Origin: Thermoflavifilum sp.
GTDB lineage: Bacteria > Bacteroidota > Bacteroidia > Chitinophagales > Chitinophagaceae
Length of the DNA stretch: 16,681 nt
NCBI GenBank assembly: GCA_019683625.1
Contig: JADGHY010000016.1
Coordinates: forward strand, 1 to 16,681
Direction of reading: 5' to 3'
Below the pieces are notes generated by a model. That model made no database searches and was not told the origin of the DNA. It saw only the letters and a list, made by a program, of their open reading frames with translations. Of this stretch, positions 7,546-15,307 are shown piece by piece (positions within the stretch are counted from its first letter, which is position 1; each line of letters opens with the position of its first letter). The translations under genes were made by a program, and so were the position numbers.

Positions 7546-8805
7546 ATGTCGTTGAGCTTGCGTATTCGTCTCTCCCTGCTCATGTTTCTGGAATTTTTCA
7601 TCTGGGGAGCCTGGTACACCACAATTGCCGTTTTCATGTCGAATCATGGCATGAACAACATCACCCAATGGCCCTTTACCGTGAATCCTATCGCAGCCAT
7701 CATTGCACCGTTTTTCGTAGGCTTGATTGCCGACCGGTATTTTGCTACCGAACGCGTATTAGGCATCCTGCACTTGTTGGGAGCATTGTTTATGTTTCTT
7801 ACGCCCATGGCGGTAGGCCATCCGCTGTTGTTTATCCTGCTGCTGCTGGCCTATAATATTTGCTATATGCCCACCATGAGCCTGGCCAACAGCCTGACGT
7901 TTCACCATATCACGGATCAGGAGAAAAATTTTCCCACGATCCGGGTCTTTGGCACCATTGGCTGGATTGTGGCGGGGCTTTTGATCAGCTTCGTGGGGGT
8001 ATATTTTGTAAAAGCCAACTTGCGGCCTGAACAGACGGCTATGCCGCTATACCTGACGGCCATTGCCAGCCTGTTGTTAGGGCTGTATAGCTTCAGCTTG
8101 CCGCACACCCCACCGCCGGCAGCAGGTAAGGTGGTCTCCATCCGCAGCATTGCCGGGGTGGATGCCCTGAAGCAGCTGGGCAGCAAATCTTTCTACATTT
8201 TCCTGCTTTGCTCTTTTCTCATCTGCATACCCTTGGCCGCCTACTACAATTTCACCCAGCTGTTTCTGGAGGGCACAGGGTTTAAAAACATTGCCGCCAC
8301 CCAAACCATTGGCCAGATGTCAGAATGGATTTTCATGTTGCTGATGCCCTTATTCTTCGTTCGGCTGGGCGTGAAATGGATGCTGGCCATGGGTATGCTG
8401 GCCTGGACGGTTCGCTATGCCTTGTTCGCCATGGCAGCTCCCCATGAAATCGTGTGGATGATTATCCTGGGCATTGCCTTGCATGGGGTGTGTTATGATT
8501 TCTTTTTCGTGACTGGACAAATTTATGTGGATAAAAAATCTACCCCCGAAATCCGCGGACAGGCACAGGGCCTGATTATCCTGGTCACCTATGGAGTGGG
8601 CATGCTCATCGGTGCTCAAATTGCCGGAGCCGTGTACAACAGTTTTCTGGGCGAGGCAGCTAAGCTCACCCTCACCCAGTGGAACCAGTTCTGGTGGATT
8701 CCATCCCTCTTTGCCCTGGTGGTGTTGATTTTCTTTGTGTTTGCCTTTCAGGATAAAAAGGTAGAAGCACAGGTCACGGCTGAAGCCGCCTCGGCCGCGA
8801 AATAG
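7546..8805 (+). CDS. MFS permease of the nucleoside:H+ symporter (NupG/XapB-like) family
   Basis: A 419-residue inner-membrane transporter with about 12 hydrophobic segments and a soluble C-terminal tail rich in Ala, Glu and Lys. The family is recognised from FFIWGAW (17-23) in helix 1, the MFS signature A loop GLIADRYFATER (59-70), YMPTMSLANS (107-116) and FPTIRVFGTIGW (129-140), which match conserved segments of E. coli NupG. Known members import nucleosides with protons. In Bacteroidota, relatives are often found beside sugar oxidoreductases, so the substrate here could be a sugar derivative instead. The downstream Gfo/Idh/MocA gene follows after 42 bp on the same strand and probably acts on the imported compound. 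The ATG at 7546 directly precedes helix 1 and has no clear Shine-Dalgarno sequence. Confidence 0.9.
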   Translation: MSLSLRIRLSLLMFLEFFIWGAWYTTIAVFMSNHGMNNITQWPFTVNPIAAIIAPFFVGLIADRYFATERVLGILHLLGALFMFLTPMAVGHPLLFILLLLAYNICYMPTMSLANSLTFHHITDQEKNFPTIRVFGTIGWIVAGLLISFVGVYFVKANLRPEQTAMPLYLTAIASLLLGLYSFSLPHTPPPAAGKVVSIRSIAGVDALKQLGSKSFYIFLLCSFLICIPLAAYYNFTQLFLEGTGFKNIAATQTIGQMSEWIFMLLMPLFFVRLGVKWMLAMGMLAWTVRYALFAMAAPHEIVWMIILGIALHGVCYDFFFVTGQIYVDKKSTPEIRGQAQGLIILVTYGVGMLIGAQIAGAVYNSFLGEAAKLTLTQWNQFWWIPSLFALVVLIFFVFAFQDKKVEAQVTAEAASAAK

Positions 8806-8847
8806 GTTGAATGGTGAACTCATTACATTACTTTAAAATATCCTGTT

Positions 8848-10041
8848 ATGGCCGGAATTGCCATGTTGGGCTCGGGTTTTATTGCCCGCTTTTATGCTGA
8901 TGCCTTAGTAAGCCATCGCCGTCCCGATCGGTTGGTGAGTGTGTATTCGCGCCGTACAGAAAGCGCCGAACGTTTTGCCCGGGATTACCGGGTGCCTGTG
9001 TGGACTACCCGCATGGAAGAAGCCATTAGCCGACCCGAGGTGGATATTGTTTGTATTTCTCTTCCCAACCATTTGCATGAAGAGGCTGTGATGGCTTGTG
9101 TCAAGGCTGGCAAGGCCATGATGATCACCAAACCGCTAGGCCGTAATGCCGCCGAAGCATTGCGGATGCTCCAGGCCGTGGAACAAGCAGGCCTTTTCCA
9201 CGGCTATCTGGAAGACCTGGTCTATACGCCCAAGAGCTTAAAAGCCCAGCAACTCATCAGCCAGGGAGCTCTGGGACGCATCCTCTGGGCTAAGTCCCGT
9301 GAAACGCATCCCGGCCCGCATAGCGACTGGTTTTGGAATAAAGAGCTGGCAGGAGGTGGCGCCATCATCGACCTGGGCTGCCATTGCGTAGAGATTGCCC
9401 GTACGTATATCGGCAAAGACATAAAGCCGCTTGAGGTCATGTGCTGGGCCGATACCCAGGTGAAACCTATTGAAGCCGAAGACCATGCCATTGGGCTGGT
9501 GCGCTATGCCAATGGTGCCATAGGCCAGTTCGAGGTGAGCTGGACCTTCCGGGGTGGGCTGGACCTCCGCGATGAAGTGATGGGCACCGAAGGTACCCTG
9601 TGGATCAATAACTTCCTGCGCACCGGATTTGAAATGTTTACCTCCGGCAAAGGTGCCGGATATACCGCCGAAAAAGCCGAGAGTGAAAGCGGGTGGTTGT
9701 TTCCCGTAGCCGACGAACTCAACGAGCTGGGCTATCAGCACATGTTCACCGATATGCTCGATGCCCTGGAGAAAGGTCAACAACCCCGGGAAACCTTTTA
9801 CGACGGTTATGTGGTGAATGCTATCCTCGATGCCGCCTACCGCTCGGCCCATACGAAACAATGGGAACCTGTTCAGTTGCAGGTATGGCGCGGCCAAACA
9901 GAAGTACACGTACAGCATGAACTTCCGGAATACGATGCCCAATATTTCCTCGTCAAAGAAGAAGTAACCCACTATGGTGCCCGCAAGCTGATTCTGAAAG
10001 ACAAAAAAACAGGCGAAATTGTAGAACGCGTGCTCACCTGA
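8848..10041 (+). CDS. Gfo/Idh/MocA family NAD(P)-dependent oxidoreductase
   Basis: A 397-residue cytoplasmic dehydrogenase-like protein. Residues 3-125 form a Rossmann domain: the dinucleotide-binding loop MLGSGFIARFYADAL (6-20), VDIVCISLPNHLH (65-77), and ITKPLG (93-98), in which Lys95 matches the catalytic lysine of the EKP motif although Thr replaces Glu. The C-terminal domain has GGGAIIDLGCHCVEIA (169-184), giving the DxxxH pair Asp175 and His179 typical of active members. Family members oxidise or reduce sugars, inositols and related polyols, or cleave glycosidic bonds by redox chemistry; the substrate here is unknown. The C-terminal 60 residues are charged and extend beyond the core fold. 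It probably forms a two-gene uptake and catabolism unit with the NupG-like permease 42 bp upstream. Confidence 0.9.
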   Translation: MAGIAMLGSGFIARFYADALVSHRRPDRLVSVYSRRTESAERFARDYRVPVWTTRMEEAISRPEVDIVCISLPNHLHEEAVMACVKAGKAMMITKPLGRNAAEALRMLQAVEQAGLFHGYLEDLVYTPKSLKAQQLISQGALGRILWAKSRETHPGPHSDWFWNKELAGGGAIIDLGCHCVEIARTYIGKDIKPLEVMCWADTQVKPIEAEDHAIGLVRYANGAIGQFEVSWTFRGGLDLRDEVMGTEGTLWINNFLRTGFEMFTSGKGAGYTAEKAESESGWLFPVADELNELGYQHMFTDMLDALEKGQQPRETFYDGYVVNAILDAAYRSAHTKQWEPVQLQVWRGQTEVHVQHELPEYDAQYFLVKEEVTHYGARKLILKDKKTGEIVERVLT

Positions 10042-10100
10042 CAACAGGCTTATCAATCCGTCTTCCCTGCCCCGCTCCCTGAGTGCTTGCCCTTTTCTTT

Positions 10101-10150
10101 GGCCGGCTTGCTGGCCCGCAGCTGCCTGATCAGGTAAAAAATGCAATTGC
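10101..10150. repeat. Cluster of short palindromes in an intergenic region
   Basis: The 178 bp gap before the DUF4142 gene holds a hairpin-forming GGCCGGCTTGCTGGCC (10101-10116, one G-T pair, four-base loop). It is followed by three perfect palindromes: GCAGCTGC (10118-10125), CCTGATCAGG (10125-10134) and GCAATTGC (10143-10150). No open frame of note occupies the gap. They could be a terminator for the oxidoreductase gene or operator sites for the downstream gene; neither is shown. Confidence 0.4.
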
Positions 10151-10219
10151 CTGTAACCTTTCTTCGTCCTGCCCTCTCTTTTTGATGATGTTTTTTTCTA
10201 ACCAATAAAACCATTTGCC

Positions 10220-10762
10220 ATGTTCACAAAACTTTTTGCCGGCATAGCCATGCCTATGCTATTAAGCTTTACCCCTTTGCTTGCCGTCGCACAACAAAAG
10301 CCTCAGCTATCCGACCCGGAAATTGCTTCTGTGGCCGTAACCGCCAATCAGGTAGATATTGCCTACGCACGCATTGCCCTGCAAAAAAGCCATGATCCAG
10401 ACATCCGGAATTTTGCCCAGACCATGCAACGCGATCATCAATCTGTTATCAAACAGGCTACAGCCCTGGTGCAAAAACTGCATGTGACTCCGAAAGACAA
10501 TGCCGTGAGCCAGTCCCTCCGCACACAGGAAGCAAAAACCAGCAAGGCCCTCAAAGCCAAGACAGGAAAAGCCTTCGACCAGGCTTATATTCAGAATGAG
10601 GTATCTTATCACGAAGCTGTGATCAACACCGTAGAGAATGTATTGATACCCGAAGCCCAAAATGGCGAATTGAAAGGGCTTTTGCAACAGGTATTGCCTG
10701 TCTTAAAGGAACATCTGCAACATGCGCAGGCCATTGCCGAAAAGCTGGGCGCAACAAAATAA
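10220..10762 (+). CDS. Secreted DUF4142 family protein
   Basis: A 180-residue protein with a Sec signal peptide: MFTKLFAGIAMPMLL, a hydrophobic core, and probable cleavage after AVA near residue 24. The mature part is a helical DUF4142 domain, recognised from ANQVDIAYARIALQKS, the FAQTMQRDHQSV segment and the C-terminal LLQQVLPVLKEHLQHAQ. The family has a ferritin-like four-helix bundle but no established enzyme activity, and members are often annotated as putative outer membrane or stress-associated proteins. There is no lipobox, so the product is probably soluble in the periplasm or loosely attached to the envelope. The cupredoxin gene starts 21 bp downstream, suggesting co-transcription with it and the sigma factor. 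Function unknown. Confidence 0.85.
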   Translation: MFTKLFAGIAMPMLLSFTPLLAVAQQKPQLSDPEIASVAVTANQVDIAYARIALQKSHDPDIRNFAQTMQRDHQSVIKQATALVQKLHVTPKDNAVSQSLRTQEAKTSKALKAKTGKAFDQAYIQNEVSYHEAVINTVENVLIPEAQNGELKGLLQQVLPVLKEHLQHAQAIAEKLGATK

Positions 10763-10783
10763 AGCTACCTAAAAGCAGTTCAG

Positions 10784-11173
10784 ATGAAAAAGAGACGGTG
10801 TTTTTGGATGAAAGGAATGGATTTTATTTGTACAGGCTGTTGGGCGATGGCCGTGCCATTGCTGCTGGATGCCTGCCATTCCACACCTCAGCAGGCGCTT
10901 TCCCGAGAAACCCCAACCGACACGGTATGGATACGCGGATTGAAATTTGTGCCCGATACCTTGTACCTTTCCGGAGAAAGCCGGGTGGTATTTATCAACC
11001 AGGATATGGTGGTGCACAACGTGAAAAGCCTTGATTCCAGCTGGGGCTCCCCAAATCTGCCCAGCGATAGCAGCTGGAGCTTCCTGATGCAGCAATCTGC
11101 TGCTTACCAATGCACCCTGCATCCAACTATGAGAGGATGGATCATCGTCCAACATGCCGATTCAAAACATTGA
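10784..11173 (+). CDS. Small cupredoxin (plastocyanin/amicyanin-like), probable lipoprotein
   Basis: A 129-residue protein. A basic start (MKKRR) and a hydrophobic segment end in LLLDAC (26-31); Cys31 could be lipidated, though Asp at the second position before it is atypical for a lipobox. The rest is a single beta-rich domain. FINQDMVVHNV (70-80) supplies His78 and YQCTLHPTMRG (108-118) supplies Cys110, His113 and Met116: all four type 1 copper ligands. The C-x2-H-x2-M loop has the spacing of amicyanin and is shorter than the C-x2-H-x4-M of plastocyanin and pseudoazurin. The product is therefore probably an envelope-anchored blue copper electron carrier or copper binder. Internal ATGs at residues 9 and 12 are alternative starts giving a shorter leader. 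The sigma factor gene begins 20 bp before this gene ends. Confidence 0.8.
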   Translation: MKKRRCFWMKGMDFICTGCWAMAVPLLLDACHSTPQQALSRETPTDTVWIRGLKFVPDTLYLSGESRVVFINQDMVVHNVKSLDSSWGSPNLPSDSSWSFLMQQSAAYQCTLHPTMRGWIIVQHADSKH

Positions 11174-11801
11174 TCACATGACAGCCGAACAAGATGCATG
11201 GCTTATTCAACAAATTCTGGCGGGCGATCAGGAACAATATGCTCAACTGGTGAGAAAATACAATACCATGCTTTACCGCATCGGGCGCGCATACGGCCTG
11301 AACGATGCTGATACAGAAGACATGATGCAGGAAACCTTTATCCAGGCTTATTTGCAATTGCCTCATCTTCGAAAGCCCCGTGCATTCCAAAAATGGATTG
11401 CCACCATCATGGTGCGCAGGTGTTATCAGGCCCGGCACAAAACCCATCCTACCGAAAGCCTCGAACAAATTCTTCCTATTAGCTGCTCACCCAACATGGA
11501 AAATAAGGAGCTCAGACACTGGTTGGAACAGGCTATTTTGGGACTCCCGGAAGCCTATCGGATCGTGTTCATCATGAAGGTATTGAATGGATATAGCATC
11601 AAACAGATTGCCCGGCTCACGGGCATTTCATCAATCAATGTGAAGGTGAGGCTTTTCCGGGCACGGCAAATGCTTAAGCAAACATTGACCCAATCAGATT
11701 TGGCTGAAGAACTGCTGGTGTTTGAGGCCCCTCGTTGTGAAGCATTCACGGATCGGGTGATGAAGGCCATTCGAGGGGCCCACCAGCATGTGGAAGTTTA
11801 A
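11154..11801 (+). CDS. ECF-type RNA polymerase sigma-70 factor
   Basis: A 215-residue transcription initiation factor with the two-domain ECF layout. Region 2 covers about residues 22-92, with YNTMLYRIGRAYGLNDADTE, then DMMQETFIQAY for core binding and FQKWIATIMVRRCY for -10 recognition. Region 4 covers about 123-175, with LPEAYRIVFIMKVLNGYS and the helix-turn-helix QIARLTGISSINVKVRLFRA. A tail of about 35 residues follows, containing VFEAPRC and RVMKAI, which could be a regulatory extension. The ATG at 11154 overlaps the cupredoxin gene by 20 bp; an in-frame ATG at 11178 would start 4 bp after it and lose eight residues. No anti-sigma gene is adjacent, since the next gene is convergent. The context suggests a role in envelope, copper or redox stress, but this is inference only. 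Confidence 0.88.
   Translation: MPIQNIDHMTAEQDAWLIQQILAGDQEQYAQLVRKYNTMLYRIGRAYGLNDADTEDMMQETFIQAYLQLPHLRKPRAFQKWIATIMVRRCYQARHKTHPTESLEQILPISCSPNMENKELRHWLEQAILGLPEAYRIVFIMKVLNGYSIKQIARLTGISSINVKVRLFRARQMLKQTLTQSDLAEELLVFEAPRCEAFTDRVMKAIRGAHQHVEV
11798..11801. other. Shared TTAA stop site of convergent genes
   Basis: The sigma factor gene ends with TAA at 11799-11801 and the RND permease gene on the other strand ends with TAA at 11800-11798. Both stops lie in one palindromic TTAA, leaving no room for a terminator between the genes. Transcripts from both sides must run into the opposing gene or end inside it. Confidence 0.9.
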
Positions 11802-14800
11802 CCGACAGGTACCGGATAGCGATTCCTGCCAAAATACCAGTAAATCAATACCAGCAGGAAAAATACCGGAGGCACCAGGGCCGTGAACTCAACCCATTTC
11901 CCGCCATAAAAGCCCTTCATGCCGCTTAACTTATATTTAATCAAATACATCACCGGCACCAGCACCAGGGTGAGAAAAGTAGCAAAAGCCAACCCAAAGA
12001 TCATGGTCCAACAGAGCGGACTCCAGAATGCGGCACTATCGCCCCCAAAGAAAATATGAGGATTGAGCTCGGTGAACATGGTCACAAAATCAATATTCAT
12101 CCCAAATGCCAGGGGAATCAAGCCTAATATGGTTGCCGATGCCGTGAGCAATACGGGAGTCATCCGCACGCGACCGGCTTCCACCAAAGCCTCACGGATA
12201 GGCATCCCTTGCTCAATCATCAGGTCGGTAAATTCCACCAGCAGAATACCATTGCGCACTACCACACCTGCCAATGCCACCATGCCCACACCCGACATCA
12301 CAATGGAAATATTCATCTTGAACAACGAAACGCCAATCAGCACACCAATTAAACTGAAAAACACCTCACTCAGGATAATCAATGGCTTACTCAACGAATT
12401 AAACTGGGTGACCAGAATCAGGAAAATTAATCCTAAGGCCACCATCATGGCAGTGGAGAGAAAACTCATTGTTTCCTGCTGTTGCTCCTGATCACCGCCC
12501 ATCCGGGCCGTAATACCCGGCGGAAAAGGAAAGCGTTTCACCGCCTCGGCCACCTGATGCACGACCTGGTTGGCATTATAGCCGCTGAGGATGTTCGACG
12601 ATAAGGAAATGATGCGTTTCTGGTCTTTGCGGCGGATACCCCCATAGGTGCTGGTATAGCGGATATCGGCAAAGGCCGAAAGGGGCACCTGGCGAATGAT
12701 TCCGCCCATGGCCATATCCCGATAGGTGAAGGTGAGATTACGAAGCATATCCACATTGTTGCGCTGGTTGTACAACAGGCGCAGCTCAATCGGATAATCC
12801 TCATCGGCACGGGGATCGCGAAAACGGCTCACTTCCGTGCCAAACACGGCTGTCCGCAAATCCTGCCCGATAAGTCCGGAAGAAATGCCATTGCGATTGG
12901 CTAATTCACGATCCACATCAAATATCACCTCGGGCTTGTTGTTGTGGAAGTCAGACTGCAAGTCTTCAATGCCTCCGATATTTTGCTGCAAAATATAAGT
13001 CCGAAGCCTTTCCGATACGGCAATGAGTGAATCCAAGTCGTCGCCGGTGATTTCCACTACCAGCGGCTTTGGCAAGGGTGGGCCATTGGCTTCTTTATCG
13101 GCCGTGATCTGAGCGGCAGGGATACCTTTCACGGCTTCGCGGATTTTATCCAGATACGTCCAGGTGGAAATGCCGTGGCGTTCATTGTAAGGCACAAAGG
13201 CCACCGTAACCTTTCCCTTATTGGGCTGGGTGCCAAAGGCATCATCGCTGTTGGGATCGGCAGCGCCCACGGCCACGTTGGCAATTACCGAACTCACAAT
13301 GGGATTGGTTTTGCCACGAGCGTAATCAATACCCAAGACGCTGTCTACCCTACGTTCTACCTCCAGGGTCACAGCATTGGTCGTGGCTTGATCCGTGCCA
13401 ATAGGCATGTTGATATACACATAAATGAAATTCGGATCGGTATTGGGAAAGAATACTACCGGTGGTTTGCGGATGGCAAAAAACAGAATAGCCAGCACAA
13501 ACAAGCCCATGGTGCCCAGTACCAGCTTCACCGGATGCGCCAAAGCCCTGCGCAGCAGCCGGGTGTACCAGGCCTGGAATCGCGGCCATGCGTGGTGCTG
13601 GAATTGATGTACCCAACGCGCTATCACCAGCCGATAGAGCAGGTGAATAGCCAGCAAGGTCAAAGTGAAATTGCCCAGGCCAAAGGCGCCGCGGCTCCCA
13701 GCCATCAACGCCGCCAGGTAAAAAATCACCGCAATAGCCCCCATCATAATGGTGGTCACCGTCATGCCCTTTGTCCATTTCCCCCGATGCGCCCCATCCG
13801 GGTCATGCGGCTTCATGAAATCCACGGCAAACACCGGATTGATGATATAAGCCACAAACAGCGAGGCTAGCAAAGTGGTAATCAGCGTAACCGGCAAAAA
13901 GAACATAAATGAGCCCACCACTCCTTTCCAAAATGCCAGCGGGATAAAAGGTGCCAATGTGGTCAGCGTTCCGGCCAATACCGGCAAAAACACTTCTCCG
14001 GTGGCAATCTTGGCTGCCTTGCGGATATCCATAGCCCCGTTGTTGAAAATGCGGTGCGTGTTTTCAATCACCACAATGGCATCATCCACCACAATTCCCA
14101 GGGCCAGCAAAAACGAAAACAATACGATCATGTTCAAGGTAAAACCATATACCGGCATCAACACAAAAGCCAAAAACATGGATAACGGCACCGACAATCC
14201 CACAAAAATGGCATTGGTAGCGCCCATGAAAAACATCAGAATCACGGTCACCAAAATGAACCCGATGATAATGGTGTTCACCAAATCATGCAAAGTGGTG
14301 CGGGTACGGTCAGACTGGTCCCCGGTGATCACTATTTTCAGGTCTTTCGGAAAATTATGCTGCTGCATATCGGCAATCACTTCCCGCACATGATCCGACG
14401 CATCAATTAAATTGGCGCCACTGCGCTTGATCACATTCAAGGTAATCACATTCTGCCCATCCAGTCGCGCATAGCTCTCCTGCTCCTTGAAGGTATCCAC
14501 CACTTGTGCAATGTTTTTCAAATACACTTCGCCGCCCGTGGGAGTTCGGATAATTAAATTTGCTACCTGAGCCGGATTGGTAAATTCCTGCTTCACCGTC
14601 ACATCTCGATCTACCCCGTCCATTTCCACACTGCCTCCCGAAATAGTGTGGTTTTCATTGGCAATGGCCTGCTGAATATCGCTGAAAGAAAGCTTGGCAG
14701 CCGTCATTTTGTTCATATCCACATTCACCTGCAGCTCCCGATCCAGTGCACCCACTTCATCCACCCGGCTGATTTCGGGCAAACTTTCTATCCGATCTTT

Positions 14801-15307
14801 TAAATCATCGGCAAATTTTTTCAGCTTACGCAAATCATAATTTCCCGAAATATTTACATACAAAATGGGCAAATCCGATAAATTGATATCTAACACATCT
14901 GGCGCCTGCGGCAAATCTTTCGGAAAATCCGTTGAGGCTCTGGCCTTATCTACGGCATCTTTCACATCCTGTTTGGCCGTCTTGATATCCACATCGGTAT
15001 TGAATTCAATTTTCACCATGGAAAAATCCTGAAACGAATTGCTGGTGATATGTTTTACACCTTTGATGGTTTTGCATTGCTTTTCAATTTCCTTGGTCAC
15101 CAGCTTTTCCATATTTTCCGGAGACGTGCCCGGATAAGTAGTGGTCACATAAATCGTGGGAATGGTGATCTCCGGAAATTGCTCTTTCGGCAAATTGATG
15201 TAGGCAAAGATGCCGGCTAAGGTGAGGATGATGGTAAACAAATAAATGCTGGTGCGATGATCAATCGCCCAGCTGGATGGCTTAAACTCCTTGAAAATAT
15301 CTTTCAT
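11798..15307 (-). CDS. RND efflux transporter permease subunit (AcrB-like, HAE1/HME type)
   Basis: A 1169-residue inner-membrane proton antiporter, the pump of a tripartite efflux system. It begins MKDIFKEFKPSSWAIDHRTS, close to the N-terminus usual for this family in Bacteroidota. Transmembrane helix 1 is near 20-38, the first periplasmic porter region about 40-340, helices 2-6 about 343-495, and the second porter region about 615-920. The proton relay is present: Asp408-Asp409 in GIVVDDAIVVIEN, equivalent to AcrB Asp407-Asp408, and Arg1018 in VVRNGILLVEF at the place of AcrB Lys940. It exceeds AcrB by about 120 residues because of an insert at roughly 500-590 with two hydrophobic stretches and a C-terminal tail with another (about 1138-1159). 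Substrate class (drug, dye, metal or lipid) cannot be decided. It lies 151 bp after the adaptor gene. Confidence 0.93.
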   Translation of the reverse strand: MKDIFKEFKPSSWAIDHRTSIYLFTIILTLAGIFAYINLPKEQFPEITIPTIYVTTTYPGTSPENMEKLVTKEIEKQCKTIKGVKHITSNSFQDFSMVKIEFNTDVDIKTAKQDVKDAVDKARASTDFPKDLPQAPDVLDINLSDLPILYVNISGNYDLRKLKKFADDLKDRIESLPEISRVDEVGALDRELQVNVDMNKMTAAKLSFSDIQQAIANENHTISGGSVEMDGVDRDVTVKQEFTNPAQVANLIIRTPTGGEVYLKNIAQVVDTFKEQESYARLDGQNVITLNVIKRSGANLIDASDHVREVIADMQQHNFPKDLKIVITGDQSDRTRTTLHDLVNTIIIGFILVTVILMFFMGATNAIFVGLSVPLSMFLAFVLMPVYGFTLNMIVLFSFLLALGIVVDDAIVVIENTHRIFNNGAMDIRKAAKIATGEVFLPVLAGTLTTLAPFIPLAFWKGVVGSFMFFLPVTLITTLLASLFVAYIINPVFAVDFMKPHDPDGAHRGKWTKGMTVTTIMMGAIAVIFYLAALMAGSRGAFGLGNFTLTLLAIHLLYRLVIARWVHQFQHHAWPRFQAWYTRLLRRALAHPVKLVLGTMGLFVLAILFFAIRKPPVVFFPNTDPNFIYVYINMPIGTDQATTNAVTLEVERRVDSVLGIDYARGKTNPIVSSVIANVAVGAADPNSDDAFGTQPNKGKVTVAFVPYNERHGISTWTYLDKIREAVKGIPAAQITADKEANGPPLPKPLVVEITGDDLDSLIAVSERLRTYILQQNIGGIEDLQSDFHNNKPEVIFDVDRELANRNGISSGLIGQDLRTAVFGTEVSRFRDPRADEDYPIELRLLYNQRNNVDMLRNLTFTYRDMAMGGIIRQVPLSAFADIRYTSTYGGIRRKDQKRIISLSSNILSGYNANQVVHQVAEAVKRFPFPPGITARMGGDQEQQQETMSFLSTAMMVALGLIFLILVTQFNSLSKPLIILSEVFFSLIGVLIGVSLFKMNISIVMSGVGMVALAGVVVRNGILLVEFTDLMIEQGMPIREALVEAGRVRMTPVLLTASATILGLIPLAFGMNIDFVTMFTELNPHIFFGGDSAAFWSPLCWTMIFGLAFATFLTLVLVPVMYLIKYKLSGMKGFYGGKWVEFTALVPPVFFLLVLIYWYFGRNRYPVPVG

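Noticed and set aside
9238..10146. A 302-codon open frame on the minus strand opposite the Gfo/Idh/MocA gene
   Set aside because: It is fully antisense to a clear enzyme gene, has no recognisable domain, and low-complexity composition typical of shadow frames in GC-rich coding DNA.
10181..10206. TTTG followed by TAACCAAT before the DUF4142 gene as a promoter
   Set aside because: Spacing of about 14 bp is too short for the phylum's -33/-7 arrangement and the second element matches poorly.
11798..15307. Open frames of 140-230 codons on the plus strand opposite the RND pump
   Set aside because: All are antisense to a well-conserved gene and contain no recognisable motif.
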